A stretch of DNA of 41,340 bases from an uncultured Oscillospiraceae bacterium. GTDB taxonomy: Bacteria > Bacillota > Clostridia > Oscillospirales > Oscillospiraceae. The stretch covers positions 1-41,340 of the forward strand of contig CABVDR010000016.1 of NCBI GenBank assembly GCA_902497145.1, read 5' to 3'. The notes under the pieces were generated by a model, which was not told the origin of the DNA, did not search any database, and saw only the letters and a list, made by a program, of their open reading frames with translations. Shown piece after piece: positions 31,353 to 39,567 of this stretch (within the stretch, counting starts at the first letter, position 1; each line of letters begins with the position of its first letter). A program made the position numbers and the translations under genes.

Positions 31353-31411
31353 AGCTGCACCCATGGCTTCCATCTCGGCGTAAGCCGGAGAGAGGGGTGG
31401 AACCAGCAGCT
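31353..31411 (+). ncRNA. Structured leader RNA upstream of the OPT transporter (orphan riboswitch candidate)
   Basis: Three nested stems are visible. P1 is AGCTGC (31353-31358) with GCAGCT (31406-31411). P2 is GG-C-TTCCA (31365-31372, one bulged C) with TGGAACC (31398-31404). P3 is TCTCGGC (31373-31379) with GCC-G-GAGA (31384-31391), capped by a GTAA tetraloop of GNRA type. The unpaired ACCC after P1 could pair with the GGGG in the 3' internal loop, giving a pseudoknot. The ribosome binding site AAGGGA follows at 31423. I do not recognise a known riboswitch class. AGGGGTGGAACC resembles a T-box core, but no stem I or specifier region exists. Confidence 0.45.
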
Positions 31412-31438
31412 TAAAATGAAAGAAGGGAAAGAAACATC

Positions 31439-33373
31439 GTGGAAGAGAAAAAATTCCAACCCTATGTCCCCGCGGACAAGGTGATGCCGGAATTTACCGT
31501 GGTTTCCGTGGTGTTGGGCGCCATTTTGGCCATTATCTTTGGCGGCGCCAACGCTTATCTGGGACTGCGCGTGGGCATGACCGTTTCCGCATCCATCCCC
31601 GCGGCTGTTATTTCCATGGGCGTCATCCGCAAGATCCTGCGGCGTGACTCCATCCTGGAAAACAACATGGTGCAGACCATCGGTTCCGCCGGTGAGTCCG
31701 TGGCCGCCGGCGCTATCTTCACCCTGCCCGCCCTGTTCATGTGGGCCAAGGACGGCCTGTGTGATGTGCCTGGTCTGGTGGAGATCGGCCTGATCGCCCT
31801 GTGCGGCGGCGTGCTGGGCGTGCTGATGATGATCCCCCTGCGCAGCGCTCTGATCGTGAAGGAGCACGGCGTGCTGGCTTACCCCGAGGGACAGGCCTGC
31901 GCCGAGGTGCTCATCGCCGGTGAAGAGGGCGGCGCCAAGGCGTCCACCGTGTTCTCCGGTCTGGGCATCGCTGCCGTCTATAAGTTCATCGCCGACGGCC
32001 TGAAGATCTTCCCCAGCGAAATCACCTATGACGTTACCCCCTACAAGGGCTCCGGCATCGGCATCGACGTGCTGCCCGCCCTGGCCGGCGTGGGCTATAT
32101 CTGCGGCGTGAAGGTATCCTCTTACCTGTTCGCCGGCGGCGTGCTGGGCTGGTTTGTCATCATGCCTCTGATGGCTCTGTTCGGCGGCGACCTGGTCCTG
32201 TTCCCTGCGGAAAAGACCATCAACGTACTGATTGCCGAGGGCGGCGTATCCAGCCTGTGGAGCAACTTCCTGCGCTACATCGGCGCGGGCGCTGTGGCCT
32301 GCGGCGGCGTGCTCAGCCTCATTAAGTCCCTGCCCCTCATCGTGCGTACCTTTAAGGACGCCATGGGCGACTACGGCAAGGGCCGCGGCAACAGCACCCT
32401 GCGTACCGAACAGGACATCCCCATGAAGGTGGTTCTGCTGGGCGTGCTCATTGTGGCTGTGGTGATGTGGCTGGTTCCCGCTATCCCCCTGAACCTGTTC
32501 ACCGCTCTCATCGTCATTGTCTTCGGCTTCTTCTTTGCCACCGTGTCCTCCCGGATGGTGGGTCTCATTGGTTCTTCCAATAACCCCGTGTCCGGCATGG
32601 CCATTGCTACCCTGCTCATCTCCACCCTGCTGCTGAAGGCCACCGGCAACGACGGCATCAACGGCATGATCGCTGCCATCGTCATCGGCGGCATCATCTG
32701 CGTCATCGCCGCTATCGCCGGCGATACCTCTCAGGATCTGAAGACCGGCTTCCTGGTGGGCGCTACCCCCAAGAAGCAGCAGATCGGTGAGCTGATCGGC
32801 GTGGCGGTGTCGGCTGTGGCCATCGGCGCCATCCTGTATCTGCTGAGCATGGCTTGGGGCGGCTACGGCTCCGATGACCTGCCCGCTCCTCAGGCTGTGC
32901 TGATGAAGATGATCGTCGAGGGCGTTATGGGCGGCAACCTGCCCTGGAACCTGGTGTTCGTGGGCGTGTTCATCGCTCTGGTCGTGGAAGTGCTGGGCAT
33001 CCCCGTGCTGCCCTTCGCCATCGGCCTGTACCTGCCCATCTACCTGTCCGTGCCCATGATGCTGGGCGGCCTGCTGCGCTGGTACCTGGAGAAGCGGAAG
33101 TACAGCTCTGACAAGGAGAAGGAGAACACCGTCCAGTCCGGCGTGCTGTACTCCTCCGGCCTCATTGCCGGCGAGGGTATCGTGGGCATCCTGCTGGCTG
33201 TGCTGGCGGTTATCCCCATGGGTCTCAACGCCGAGGGTAAGACTCTCTACCTCAGCGACAAGATCAATCTCAGTGAGTTCTTCAGCATTGGTAACATCGG
33301 CGGCCTCATCTGCTTTGCCGTCATCCTGTTCACCATCTATCTCTTCGCCACCAAGGACAGCAAGAAGAAGTAA
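31439..33373 (+). CDS. OPT family oligopeptide transporter
   Basis: A 644-aa polytopic permease of the OPT/YSL superfamily, which imports peptides or metal-chelating peptides with protons. The diagnostic FGGANAYLGLRVGMTVSASIP segment stands near residue 30, followed by about 14-16 hydrophobic segments; MVGLIGSSNNPVSGMAIAT is another conserved stretch. The bacterial TIGR00733-like subgroup fits. It starts with GTG at 31439, ten nt after AAGGGA, a fairly weak site. Downstream PqqD-like, wHTH-like and dipeptidase genes on the same strand indicate a peptide uptake and breakdown role. Confidence 0.93.
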   Translation: MEEKKFQPYVPADKVMPEFTVVSVVLGAILAIIFGGANAYLGLRVGMTVSASIPAAVISMGVIRKILRRDSILENNMVQTIGSAGESVAAGAIFTLPALFMWAKDGLCDVPGLVEIGLIALCGGVLGVLMMIPLRSALIVKEHGVLAYPEGQACAEVLIAGEEGGAKASTVFSGLGIAAVYKFIADGLKIFPSEITYDVTPYKGSGIGIDVLPALAGVGYICGVKVSSYLFAGGVLGWFVIMPLMALFGGDLVLFPAEKTINVLIAEGGVSSLWSNFLRYIGAGAVACGGVLSLIKSLPLIVRTFKDAMGDYGKGRGNSTLRTEQDIPMKVVLLGVLIVAVVMWLVPAIPLNLFTALIVIVFGFFFATVSSRMVGLIGSSNNPVSGMAIATLLISTLLLKATGNDGINGMIAAIVIGGIICVIAAIAGDTSQDLKTGFLVGATPKKQQIGELIGVAVSAVAIGAILYLLSMAWGGYGSDDLPAPQAVLMKMIVEGVMGGNLPWNLVFVGVFIALVVEVLGIPVLPFAIGLYLPIYLSVPMMLGGLLRWYLEKRKYSSDKEKENTVQSGVLYSSGLIAGEGIVGILLAVLAVIPMGLNAEGKTLYLSDKINLSEFFSIGNIGGLICFAVILFTIYLFATKDSKKK

Positions 33374-33391
33374 TTCTTGTTTTTTCCCCAG

Positions 33392-33421
33392 CCGGGCTGT
33401 ATACTTTGGTATGCAGCCCGG
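33392..33421 (+). other. Intercistronic hairpin between the OPT and PqqD-like genes
   Basis: CCGGGCTGTATAC (33392-33404) pairs with GTATGCAGCCCGG (33409-33421) with a single G-U pair. It is followed by TTTGGG, not a true U-run. Partial termination would lower expression of the downstream genes relative to the transporter. Confidence 0.5.
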
Positions 33422-33452
33422 TTTGGGCTATTATCCATGAGGAGAAACCGAT

Positions 33453-33815
33453 ATGGCCAAGAAAAAGAGCGAAAATTATTTGGATTTCATCCCCATTATG
33501 AACCCCAAAAATGACTGGAGCGCAGGCGAGGACGGCATTGTCACCATCCACATGGTACACCACGGCTTCTACGCCTCCATCGCCCAGAAATTCTTCCACA
33601 CCCCCCGGGTCAGCCACATCAAGCTGGACGAGTACGGCAGCTTTTTGTGGAAAGAGATCGACGGAGAGCACACCGTAGGTCAGCTGGCCCAGCGGATGAA
33701 GGAGCAGTTCGGCGACCAGGCCGAGCCTCTCTACGACCGCCTGGTGAAGTATATGCAGATCCTGCGCAACAACGAATTTATCCTGTTTCGCGGAAAGGAC
33801 AAGGTGAAGGCATGA
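33453..33815 (+). CDS. PqqD family protein (RRE-like peptide-binding fold)
   Basis: A 120-aa protein. Residues about 28-112 follow the PqqD pattern: LDEYGSFLWKEIDGEHTVGQ, a helix, QFGDQAEPLYDRLVKYMQIL, then NNEFILF. PqqD-type domains are winged-helix peptide binders (RiPP recognition elements) that present precursor peptides to modifying enzymes. No radical SAM enzyme, precursor peptide or protease of a RiPP pathway is visible, so the peptide partner is unknown. Its ATG at 33453 follows GAGGAG by eight nt. The stop overlaps the next gene (ATGA). Confidence 0.82.
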   Translation: MAKKKSENYLDFIPIMNPKNDWSAGEDGIVTIHMVHHGFYASIAQKFFHTPRVSHIKLDEYGSFLWKEIDGEHTVGQLAQRMKEQFGDQAEPLYDRLVKYMQILRNNEFILFRGKDKVKA

Positions 33816-34156
33816 ATACCTGGGAGACCATTCTGGGCATCCTGGTCTTCGCTGTGGTAACGGCGATCCTGTACGTGTGGGGTCTGAAAAAGAGCTACAC
33901 CCAGGGCGCCGACCTGGAGCGGATTTTATTGAACAAAAGCGCGGGCAAGGTGGTAAACTACCTCAAGAAGAACGAGGAGATCACCCTGTCCCAGATCACC
34001 CAGCTCTGCACTGGTGTAAAGGCCGGGCAGTTCTGGTCCCGGCAGAAGGCGATGGTCCAGAACCCCAAAGCCTTCGCCCCCAAATTAGCCCAATACATGG
34101 TGGAACAGCTGCTGCTGGAGGAATGCTCCAACGGCCGCTACCGCCTGAGGAAATAA
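33812..34156 (+). CDS. Membrane-anchored protein with winged-helix-like C-terminus, function unknown
   Basis: A 114-aa protein not recognised as a named family. Residues about 7-25 (ILGILVFAVVTAILYVWGL) form one membrane helix. The cytosolic rest, from about 45 onwards, reads AGKVVNYLKKNEEITLSQIT, then a helix with FWSRQKAM, and a C-terminal YMVEQLLLEECSNGRYRLRK wing-like end; this order suits a small winged helix. It overlaps the PqqD-like gene by four bases and lies 26 nt before pepD, so the three are translated together. It may tether the PqqD-like protein or regulate uptake; both are inference. Confidence 0.75.
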   Translation: MNTWETILGILVFAVVTAILYVWGLKKSYTQGADLERILLNKSAGKVVNYLKKNEEITLSQITQLCTGVKAGQFWSRQKAMVQNPKAFAPKLAQYMVEQLLLEECSNGRYRLRK

Positions 34157-34182
34157 ATCTGCCACGAGAGGAGTATGCAGCT

Positions 34183-35619
34183 ATGAACGTACTATCCAAC
34201 CTGGAACCCAAGAGCGTATTCCGCTTCTTTGAAGACCTGTGCGCCATCCCCCACGGCTCCCGGAACACCAAGGCTATCAGTGACTACTGTGTGGCCTTTG
34301 CCAAGGAGCGGGGCCTGGAGCACTACCAGGATGCCGACAACAATATCATCATCATCAAAGAGGCCACCCCCGGCTACGAGAACGCCCCTGCTCTCATTCT
34401 CCAGGGCCACCTGGACATGGTGTGTGAGAAGGAGCACGACTGCCCCAAGGACATGGAGAAGGAGGGCCTGGACCTGATGGTGGAGGGCGACTTTGTCACC
34501 GCCAAGGGCACCACTCTGGGCGGCGATGACGGCATCGCCGTGGCCATGGCTCTGGCCATTCTGGACGCCAAGGACATCCCCCACCCCCGTCTGGAGGCCG
34601 TGTTCACCGTGGACGAGGAGATCGGTATGCTGGGCGCTGTCTCCATGGACGTGTCCCCCCTGAAGGGCCGTCAGCTCCTCAACCTGGACTCCGAGGAGGA
34701 GGGCGTGTTCACCGTCAGCTGCGCCGGCGGCAACGTGTCCACCTGCCTGCTGCCTATCGCCCGGGCCCCCTTCCAGGGTGATGCCCTCACTGTCACCATC
34801 AGCGGCCTGCAGGGCGGCCACTCCGGTACGGAGATCCACAAGGGCCGTGCCAACTCCAACATGCTGATGGGCCGTCTGCTCCAGGCCATGGCCTCTGCTA
34901 CCGACCTGCGCATCATAGAGGTAAACGGCGGTCTGAAAGACAACGCTATCCCCAACAAGACCTCTGCCCTGGTGGTGGTAACCGATGCCGCCGCTGCCAA
35001 GGCCGCCGCCCAGGAGATGGCCGCCCACTTTGCTGCCGAGTACCGGGTCACCGACCCCAAGGTGGCGGTGACGGTGGAGGACGCCTCCGCCGGAGAGGCT
35101 ATGGACGCCGCCTCCACCAAGAAGGTGCTGTGCATGCTCACCTGCCTGCCCAACGGCGTCCAGGTCATGAGCGCTGACATTGAAGGTCTGGTACAGACCT
35201 CCCTGAACCTGGGCATTCTGGCTACCCGGGAGCATGAGGTCCAGGCCTCCTTCTGTGTGCGCAGCTCGGTGGAATCCCAGAAGGAGATGCTCAAGGGCCG
35301 CCTGTCCAGCCTGATGGAGCAGCTGGGCGGCAGCGTGGAATTTTTCGGCGACTACTCCAGCTGGGAGTACCGGGCTGACTCCCCCCTGCGGGACCGGATG
35401 GTAGCCATCTTCCGGGAGCAGTACGGCCGGGAACCCAGCATCGAGGCCATCCACGCCGGCGTGGAGTGCGGCATTTTCTCCGGCAAGCTGGCCGGTTTGG
35501 ACTGCGTATCCATCGGCCCCGACCTGAAGGAGATCCACACTCCTCGGGAGCGCCTGAGCATTTCTTCTACCCAGCGGCTGTGGGCTTTCGTCCTGGAAGT
35601 ATTAAAGCGCAGCAAGTAA
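34183..35619 (+). CDS. pepD: Aminoacyl-histidine dipeptidase (M20 family, PepD/carnosinase type)
   Basis: A 478-aa cytosolic metallopeptidase that splits dipeptides, classically Xaa-His such as carnosine. M20 metal-site residues are His76 and Asp78 (QGHLDMV), Asp115/Asp116 (GGDDG) and Glu145/Glu146 (VDEEIGMLG). A lid-domain GGHSGTEIHKGRAN segment follows near 210. Length agrees with PepD (about 485 aa). The ATG at 34183 has AGAGGAG nine nt upstream. As the last gene of the OPT operon it probably digests the imported peptides. A strong terminator follows. Confidence 0.94.
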   Translation: MNVLSNLEPKSVFRFFEDLCAIPHGSRNTKAISDYCVAFAKERGLEHYQDADNNIIIIKEATPGYENAPALILQGHLDMVCEKEHDCPKDMEKEGLDLMVEGDFVTAKGTTLGGDDGIAVAMALAILDAKDIPHPRLEAVFTVDEEIGMLGAVSMDVSPLKGRQLLNLDSEEEGVFTVSCAGGNVSTCLLPIARAPFQGDALTVTISGLQGGHSGTEIHKGRANSNMLMGRLLQAMASATDLRIIEVNGGLKDNAIPNKTSALVVVTDAAAAKAAAQEMAAHFAAEYRVTDPKVAVTVEDASAGEAMDAASTKKVLCMLTCLPNGVQVMSADIEGLVQTSLNLGILATREHEVQASFCVRSSVESQKEMLKGRLSSLMEQLGGSVEFFGDYSSWEYRADSPLRDRMVAIFREQYGREPSIEAIHAGVECGIFSGKLAGLDCVSIGPDLKEIHTPRERLSISSTQRLWAFVLEVLKRSK

Positions 35620-35642
35620 ACGTTTTGCAATCAAATGAAGCG

Positions 35643-35679
35643 AAAAAAACTGGCAGCTCAATGAGCTGCCAGTTTTTTT
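35643..35679. terminator. Strong bidirectional terminator after pepD
   Basis: A 17-bp perfect stem: seven A then CTGGCAGCTC (35643-35659), AAT loop, and its complement (35663-35679) ending in seven T. It serves pepD and the converging YesL-like gene. Confidence 0.95.
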
Positions 35680-35685
35680 ACTGGT

Positions 35686-36360
35686 TTAAAATTCTTCCTC
35701 TTCGTCTCCCTCCAGGTTGGGGCAGAACTGCTCCAGCGCCGGACGCACCATAACCTGTCCCGCCACACAGGGGAACATCAGTCCGCCCAGCAGGAAGTAT
35801 GGAATGCTGAAGGGGAGAAATCCGATGGCCAAAATGGCCAGGGAGTCGTTGAGCAGGGCGCACATCAGGGCCTGGCCAGGCCGGGCAAATCCCAGGGCAA
35901 AGCTCTGCCGGATGGCCTGCCCCAAAGGCATCCCGGAGGAGGCCAGGGGGAACAGGTAGGCCGACATCAGCATAGATACCACAAAGACAAAGATGGAAAA
36001 CACACAGGGAAAAAACAGGATCAAGTTTCCAGCCGCCTTTCCGGCATAGAAAAAGCTGGACCATAAAGAGATGATCGGCAGCAGCACACCCAGGAAAAAC
36101 GTGGGATAGGACCGCCAAAAATTGTCCCGGAAGGAGCTCCAGTACTCTCTTGCCGTCACGCTGTGATCCACCGCCATGCGGCGGGCCATATGGTTCATAG
36201 CCATAATGGCGGGGGGCAGGGTGACCAGAGGAATCAGAGACACACAGGTGAGCAGGTCTATGCGCACGATGGTCAGCCACTCCCGGGAGAACAGCTCCAG
36301 CAGGCCGGAGGGGCCGGTGCGCTCCTGCCGGCGTCGGAAATCGTTGGGATTGAAAAACAT
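35686..36360 (-). CDS. YesL/DUF624 family membrane protein
   Basis: A 224-aa protein of the DUF624 (YesL) family, small polytopic membrane proteins usually encoded with carbohydrate ABC transporters and of unknown role. About five hydrophobic segments are visible. The family-like start (RIDLLTCVSLIPLVTLPPAIM then MNHMARRM) is clear, and the C-terminus is acidic (EGDEEEEF). The ATG at 36360 has AAGGAGG six nt upstream. It is the last gene of the alpha-galactoside locus, 11 nt after the AraC regulator. Confidence 0.83.
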   Translation of the reverse strand: MFFNPNDFRRRQERTGPSGLLELFSREWLTIVRIDLLTCVSLIPLVTLPPAIMAMNHMARRMAVDHSVTAREYWSSFRDNFWRSYPTFFLGVLLPIISLWSSFFYAGKAAGNLILFFPCVFSIFVFVVSMLMSAYLFPLASSGMPLGQAIRQSFALGFARPGQALMCALLNDSLAILAIGFLPFSIPYFLLGGLMFPCVAGQVMVRPALEQFCPNLEGDEEEEF

Positions 36361-36371
36361 GGGCGTCCTCC

Positions 36372-37277
36372 TTAGTTGCGGACCTTGGGGGGCTTGGTCT
36401 GGGTCTGTTCGGCACTCTGCTTCTTTTCCAGAGCCATCCCATCCTCCTGCCGCCACACCCGGGGCGGCATCCCCTGATATTTACGGAATACCTTGGAGAA
36501 GTACAGCTGGTTGGGATAGCCCACCATGCTGGCCACCTCGCCGATGCTCATGTTGGTGTTGCGCATGAGCTCCATGGCCTTATTCACCCGGTAGCGGGCC
36601 AGGTACTCCTGGGGCGTCTGGCCCATGACCTCCTTAAACAGGCGGCTGAAATAGGTGCGGTTCAGGCCGCAAAAGCTGGCGATCTGCTCAATGCGGATAT
36701 CATCCCGGTAATACTGGTCAATAAAGTGGATGGCCTCCCGGATATAGAAGCCCTGCTGGGACAGGCCCCGCACCCGCTGTTTGGAGGAGGAGCTCTCAAT
36801 GAGGGCGTCTAAAAAGAGGTAAAAATGGGCCATCAGATTCAGGGAGGAGAACTGGGCGTGGTTGGCAATAAACAGCAGTTCATCCTTCACTGGCTGGGCC
36901 ATGTCAGGCTGGATGGGAGTATAGACCGGCTGATCCTCCGCCAGGCCCGCCAGGGTCAGACGGTACTGGGCCTGAACCCCGCCGAACTCCACCCAGGTAT
37001 AGGCCCATGGGTCCTTCTCATCCGCACAGTAGGTGGTCACCTGGTTGGGGCAGATCAAAAACCCCTGGCCGCTGTGGAGCGGATAGGTCCGCACAGAACC
37101 ATCCCGCTGGCGCACCTCCAGATGACCCTTGCCGGAGATGATGTAATGGAAGAGGTAGTTGTTGCGCACATGAGGCCCATAGGAATACAGGGATTCACAC
37201 TGTTCCCAGCCAAACTGCACCAAAAACAGATCTACAAAATTTTCATGGGGAAACACAGAAAAGCGTCCCTGATCCAT
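36372..37277 (-). CDS. AraC family transcriptional regulator
   Basis: A 301-aa sugar-responsive regulator. The N-terminal cupin-like sensor has the HYIISGKGHLEV segment and a YPLHSGQGFLICPNQ segment. The C-terminal double helix-turn-helix contains IEQIASFCGLNRTYFSRLFK and SIGEVASMVGYPNQLYFSKVFRK (in two parts), followed by PPRVWR. The likely target is this alpha-galactoside operon, in the manner of MsmR/RafR. The start ATG at 37277 follows GGAGAGGAG. It lies 26 nt downstream of the alpha-galactosidase in the same transcript. Confidence 0.93.
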   Translation of the reverse strand: MDQGRFSVFPHENFVDLFLVQFGWEQCESLYSYGPHVRNNYLFHYIISGKGHLEVRQRDGSVRTYPLHSGQGFLICPNQVTTYCADEKDPWAYTWVEFGGVQAQYRLTLAGLAEDQPVYTPIQPDMAQPVKDELLFIANHAQFSSLNLMAHFYLFLDALIESSSSKQRVRGLSQQGFYIREAIHFIDQYYRDDIRIEQIASFCGLNRTYFSRLFKEVMGQTPQEYLARYRVNKAMELMRNTNMSIGEVASMVGYPNQLYFSKVFRKYQGMPPRVWRQEDGMALEKKQSAEQTQTKPPKVRN

Positions 37278-37303
37278 GGGTCATTCTCCTCTCCAAAGGC
37301 AGG

Positions 37304-39487
37304 TCAAACTCGTTCCAAATCAAACTGAAGGGCCTGATATTCCTGCAGAATAGGCAGGGCCAGGCCGCCATACATCAGTTGGTCGCCCCCATACACCGTA
37401 CCGTTGACCCTATAGTCGGCGTTGGGGTCCAATCCCTTCAGGCGCAGCAGGGGACGAATGGGGTTGGCGTGTCCCACTCCCATCACCACTCCAACCAGAG
37501 CGCGGCTCTTGTCGGGGGAGACATTCATCCAGGCGTTGAAAGCCTCCTGCTGGAAGGGATTGCTCAGGCGGTAGTAGTCTCCCCGCAGCACCAGATCCCA
37601 GCAGGTCTTGTAGTGGGCGATCTGCTCCCGGACCTCGTCCATCTCCTCCTGGGTGATCTCGTTGAGATCCAGCTCATAGCCGAAGGTTCCTCCGGCAGCC
37701 ACCACACCCCGGGTGTGGATTGGTACACAGCGGCCGGTCAGGCCGTTTGGCACAGCGGAGACGTGGGCGCCCACGCTGGAGCAAGGGTAGCAGAAGGAGG
37801 TACCGTACTGGATACGCAGGCGCTCGATGGCGTCGGTGTTGTCGCTGCACCAGATCTGGGGGGTGTAATGGAGCATGCCGCAGTCAAAGCGGCCGCCGCC
37901 GCCGCTGCACCCCTCGATGAGCACCTGGGGGAACTCCTGGTGGAGCATCTCCAGGATCTCATACACGCCCAGTACATAGCGGTGGTACACCTCGCCCTGC
38001 CGCTGGGCGGGAAGGGCGGCGCTCCACACGTCGGTGAGACTGCGGTTCATATCCCACTTGACATAGGAGATGGGAGCGCTGTTCAGGGTCGCCCGCAGGT
38101 TCTCCTTGATGTATTCCCGCACCTCAGAGCGGGTCAGATCCAGCACCAGCTGGGAACGACCCCGGGTGACAGGACGGCCGGGAACCTGGAAGGCCCAGTC
38201 GGGATGGGACCGGTAGAGGTCGGAGTCCTCATTGACCATTTCAGGCTCCACCCACAAGCCGAACTTCATGCCCATCTCTTCAATGCGGTGGGCCAGGGGG
38301 CCCAGGCCGCCGGGGAGCTTGGTCTCATTGACATTCCAGTCGCCCAGACCGGCAAAGTCGCTGTTGCGCTCTCCAAACCAGCCGTCGTCCATGACCATCA
38401 TCTCCACGCCCACCTGGCTGGCAGCCTTGGCAATGGAACAGATCTTCTCCGCATCAAAGTGGAACAGAGTGGCCTCCCAGTTGTTGATGAGGATGGGCCG
38501 GCGCTGATCCTTCCAGGGACCCCGGCACAGATTGAGGCGGATGGCCCGGTGGAACAGGCGGCTCATGTGGCCCAGACCCTGGGCAGAGAAGATCATCGCT
38601 GCCTCGGGGGCAGTGAAGGTCTCTCCGGGCTGGAGGGTCCAGTGGAAGTGGAAGGGGTTAATGCCCATGGTCAGGCGGGTCTCATGGAACTGGGTGTACT
38701 CCGCACTGGCCAAAAAGCTGCCGGAGTAGACCAGTGCCATGCCCCAGCAGCGGCCGGCGTCCTCGGTGGTCTCGTGGTCACACAGCACCAGGAAGGGGTT
38801 CTGCTGGTGGCTGGAGGAGCCCCGGACGCTGCCCACGGTGTGCACCCCCTGGGTCAGGGGTGCCCGCACCGGCTCCCGCTCCCGGGCGTAGGCACCGCCC
38901 AGGGTAATCAGATCATGGTCTCCGGCGGGGAAGTCCAGGCAGACGGAAGCCACCCGCTCCAGCTCCACCGGGGCCTTGCCGGCGTTGCGTACCCGCACCG
39001 CCCGGGTAATGAGGTCATACTGCTCCAGAACGCTGTACAGCAGCTCCACTTCCAAGCCGCTGCAGGCGTCCCGCAGCTCCACAGTCAGGGTCTGGGCGGT
39101 GACGCCCTCATCATAGAAGGCGGGCAGACCCTCCAGGGTGTACTTGCCCTCCTCAATGGTGTGGCGGACGTAGCGCAGGTCTACGGTGTGGCTGCCGTTT
39201 ACACAGGTAGCCTCCACACTGGGGACCCGGAAGTCCCCCACGCCGCTGGAGGAGTACTCCTGGGGCAGGGTATCCAAGGAATAGGTACGGTCGTCTCCCG
39301 CCTCCCAGGGGTTGGGGGAAAAGCCCCGGTCCTCGGTCCGGATGCGGCAAGACAAATCCTCGCCGTTTCGCAGGCGGGGACCATAGTAGGTGTGCAGCAG
39401 CACCCCTTTGTCATCTACCTTCATCTGGTATGTGGAGGCAGTGGTGGTAAGGGTGATGGTATTGTGGTGTTCATCAAAGAAAATCAT
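37304..39487 (-). CDS. Alpha-galactosidase (GH36)
   Basis: A 727-aa retaining alpha-galactosidase that frees galactose from melibiose, raffinose and stachyose. An N-terminal beta-sandwich (about 1-320) precedes the TIM barrel. In the barrel the nucleophile is Asp479 (YVKWDMNRS) and the acid/base is Asp549 (CSDNTD), with CSGGGGRFD between them and MVMDDGWFG near 365. Length and residue spacing match bacterial GH36 enzymes such as Mel36A. No signal peptide is seen, so it works inside the cell on imported oligosaccharides. The start ATG is at 39487. Confidence 0.95.
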   Translation of the reverse strand: MIFFDEHHNTITLTTTASTYQMKVDDKGVLLHTYYGPRLRNGEDLSCRIRTEDRGFSPNPWEAGDDRTYSLDTLPQEYSSSGVGDFRVPSVEATCVNGSHTVDLRYVRHTIEEGKYTLEGLPAFYDEGVTAQTLTVELRDACSGLEVELLYSVLEQYDLITRAVRVRNAGKAPVELERVASVCLDFPAGDHDLITLGGAYAREREPVRAPLTQGVHTVGSVRGSSSHQQNPFLVLCDHETTEDAGRCWGMALVYSGSFLASAEYTQFHETRLTMGINPFHFHWTLQPGETFTAPEAAMIFSAQGLGHMSRLFHRAIRLNLCRGPWKDQRRPILINNWEATLFHFDAEKICSIAKAASQVGVEMMVMDDGWFGERNSDFAGLGDWNVNETKLPGGLGPLAHRIEEMGMKFGLWVEPEMVNEDSDLYRSHPDWAFQVPGRPVTRGRSQLVLDLTRSEVREYIKENLRATLNSAPISYVKWDMNRSLTDVWSAALPAQRQGEVYHRYVLGVYEILEMLHQEFPQVLIEGCSGGGGRFDCGMLHYTPQIWCSDNTDAIERLRIQYGTSFCYPCSSVGAHVSAVPNGLTGRCVPIHTRGVVAAGGTFGYELDLNEITQEEMDEVREQIAHYKTCWDLVLRGDYYRLSNPFQQEAFNAWMNVSPDKSRALVGVVMGVGHANPIRPLLRLKGLDPNADYRVNGTVYGGDQLMYGGLALPILQEYQALQFDLERV

Positions 39488-39530
39488 AGCTGGTCATCCT
39501 TAAAAATAAAGTGCGGAAGACGGCCTTCTC

Positions 39531-39556
39531 CCCGGGGCGGCATGAGCCGCCCCGGG
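39531..39556. other. GC-rich intercistronic hairpin between the ABC permease and alpha-galactosidase genes
   Basis: CCCGGGGCGGC (39531-39541), ATGA loop, GCCGCCCCGGG (39546-39556): an 11-bp perfect stem with no U-run in the transcript. It may protect the 3' end of the transporter mRNA or reduce read-through into the glycosidase. Confidence 0.5.
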
Positions 39557-39567
39557 ACAGAGAAAAC

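Noticed and set aside
31390..31411. AGGGGTGGAACC resembles the T-box core sequence
   Set aside because: Only about 40 nt of leader precede it, with no stem I, specifier loop or terminator/antiterminator pair, and the sequence is better explained as one arm of the nested stems.
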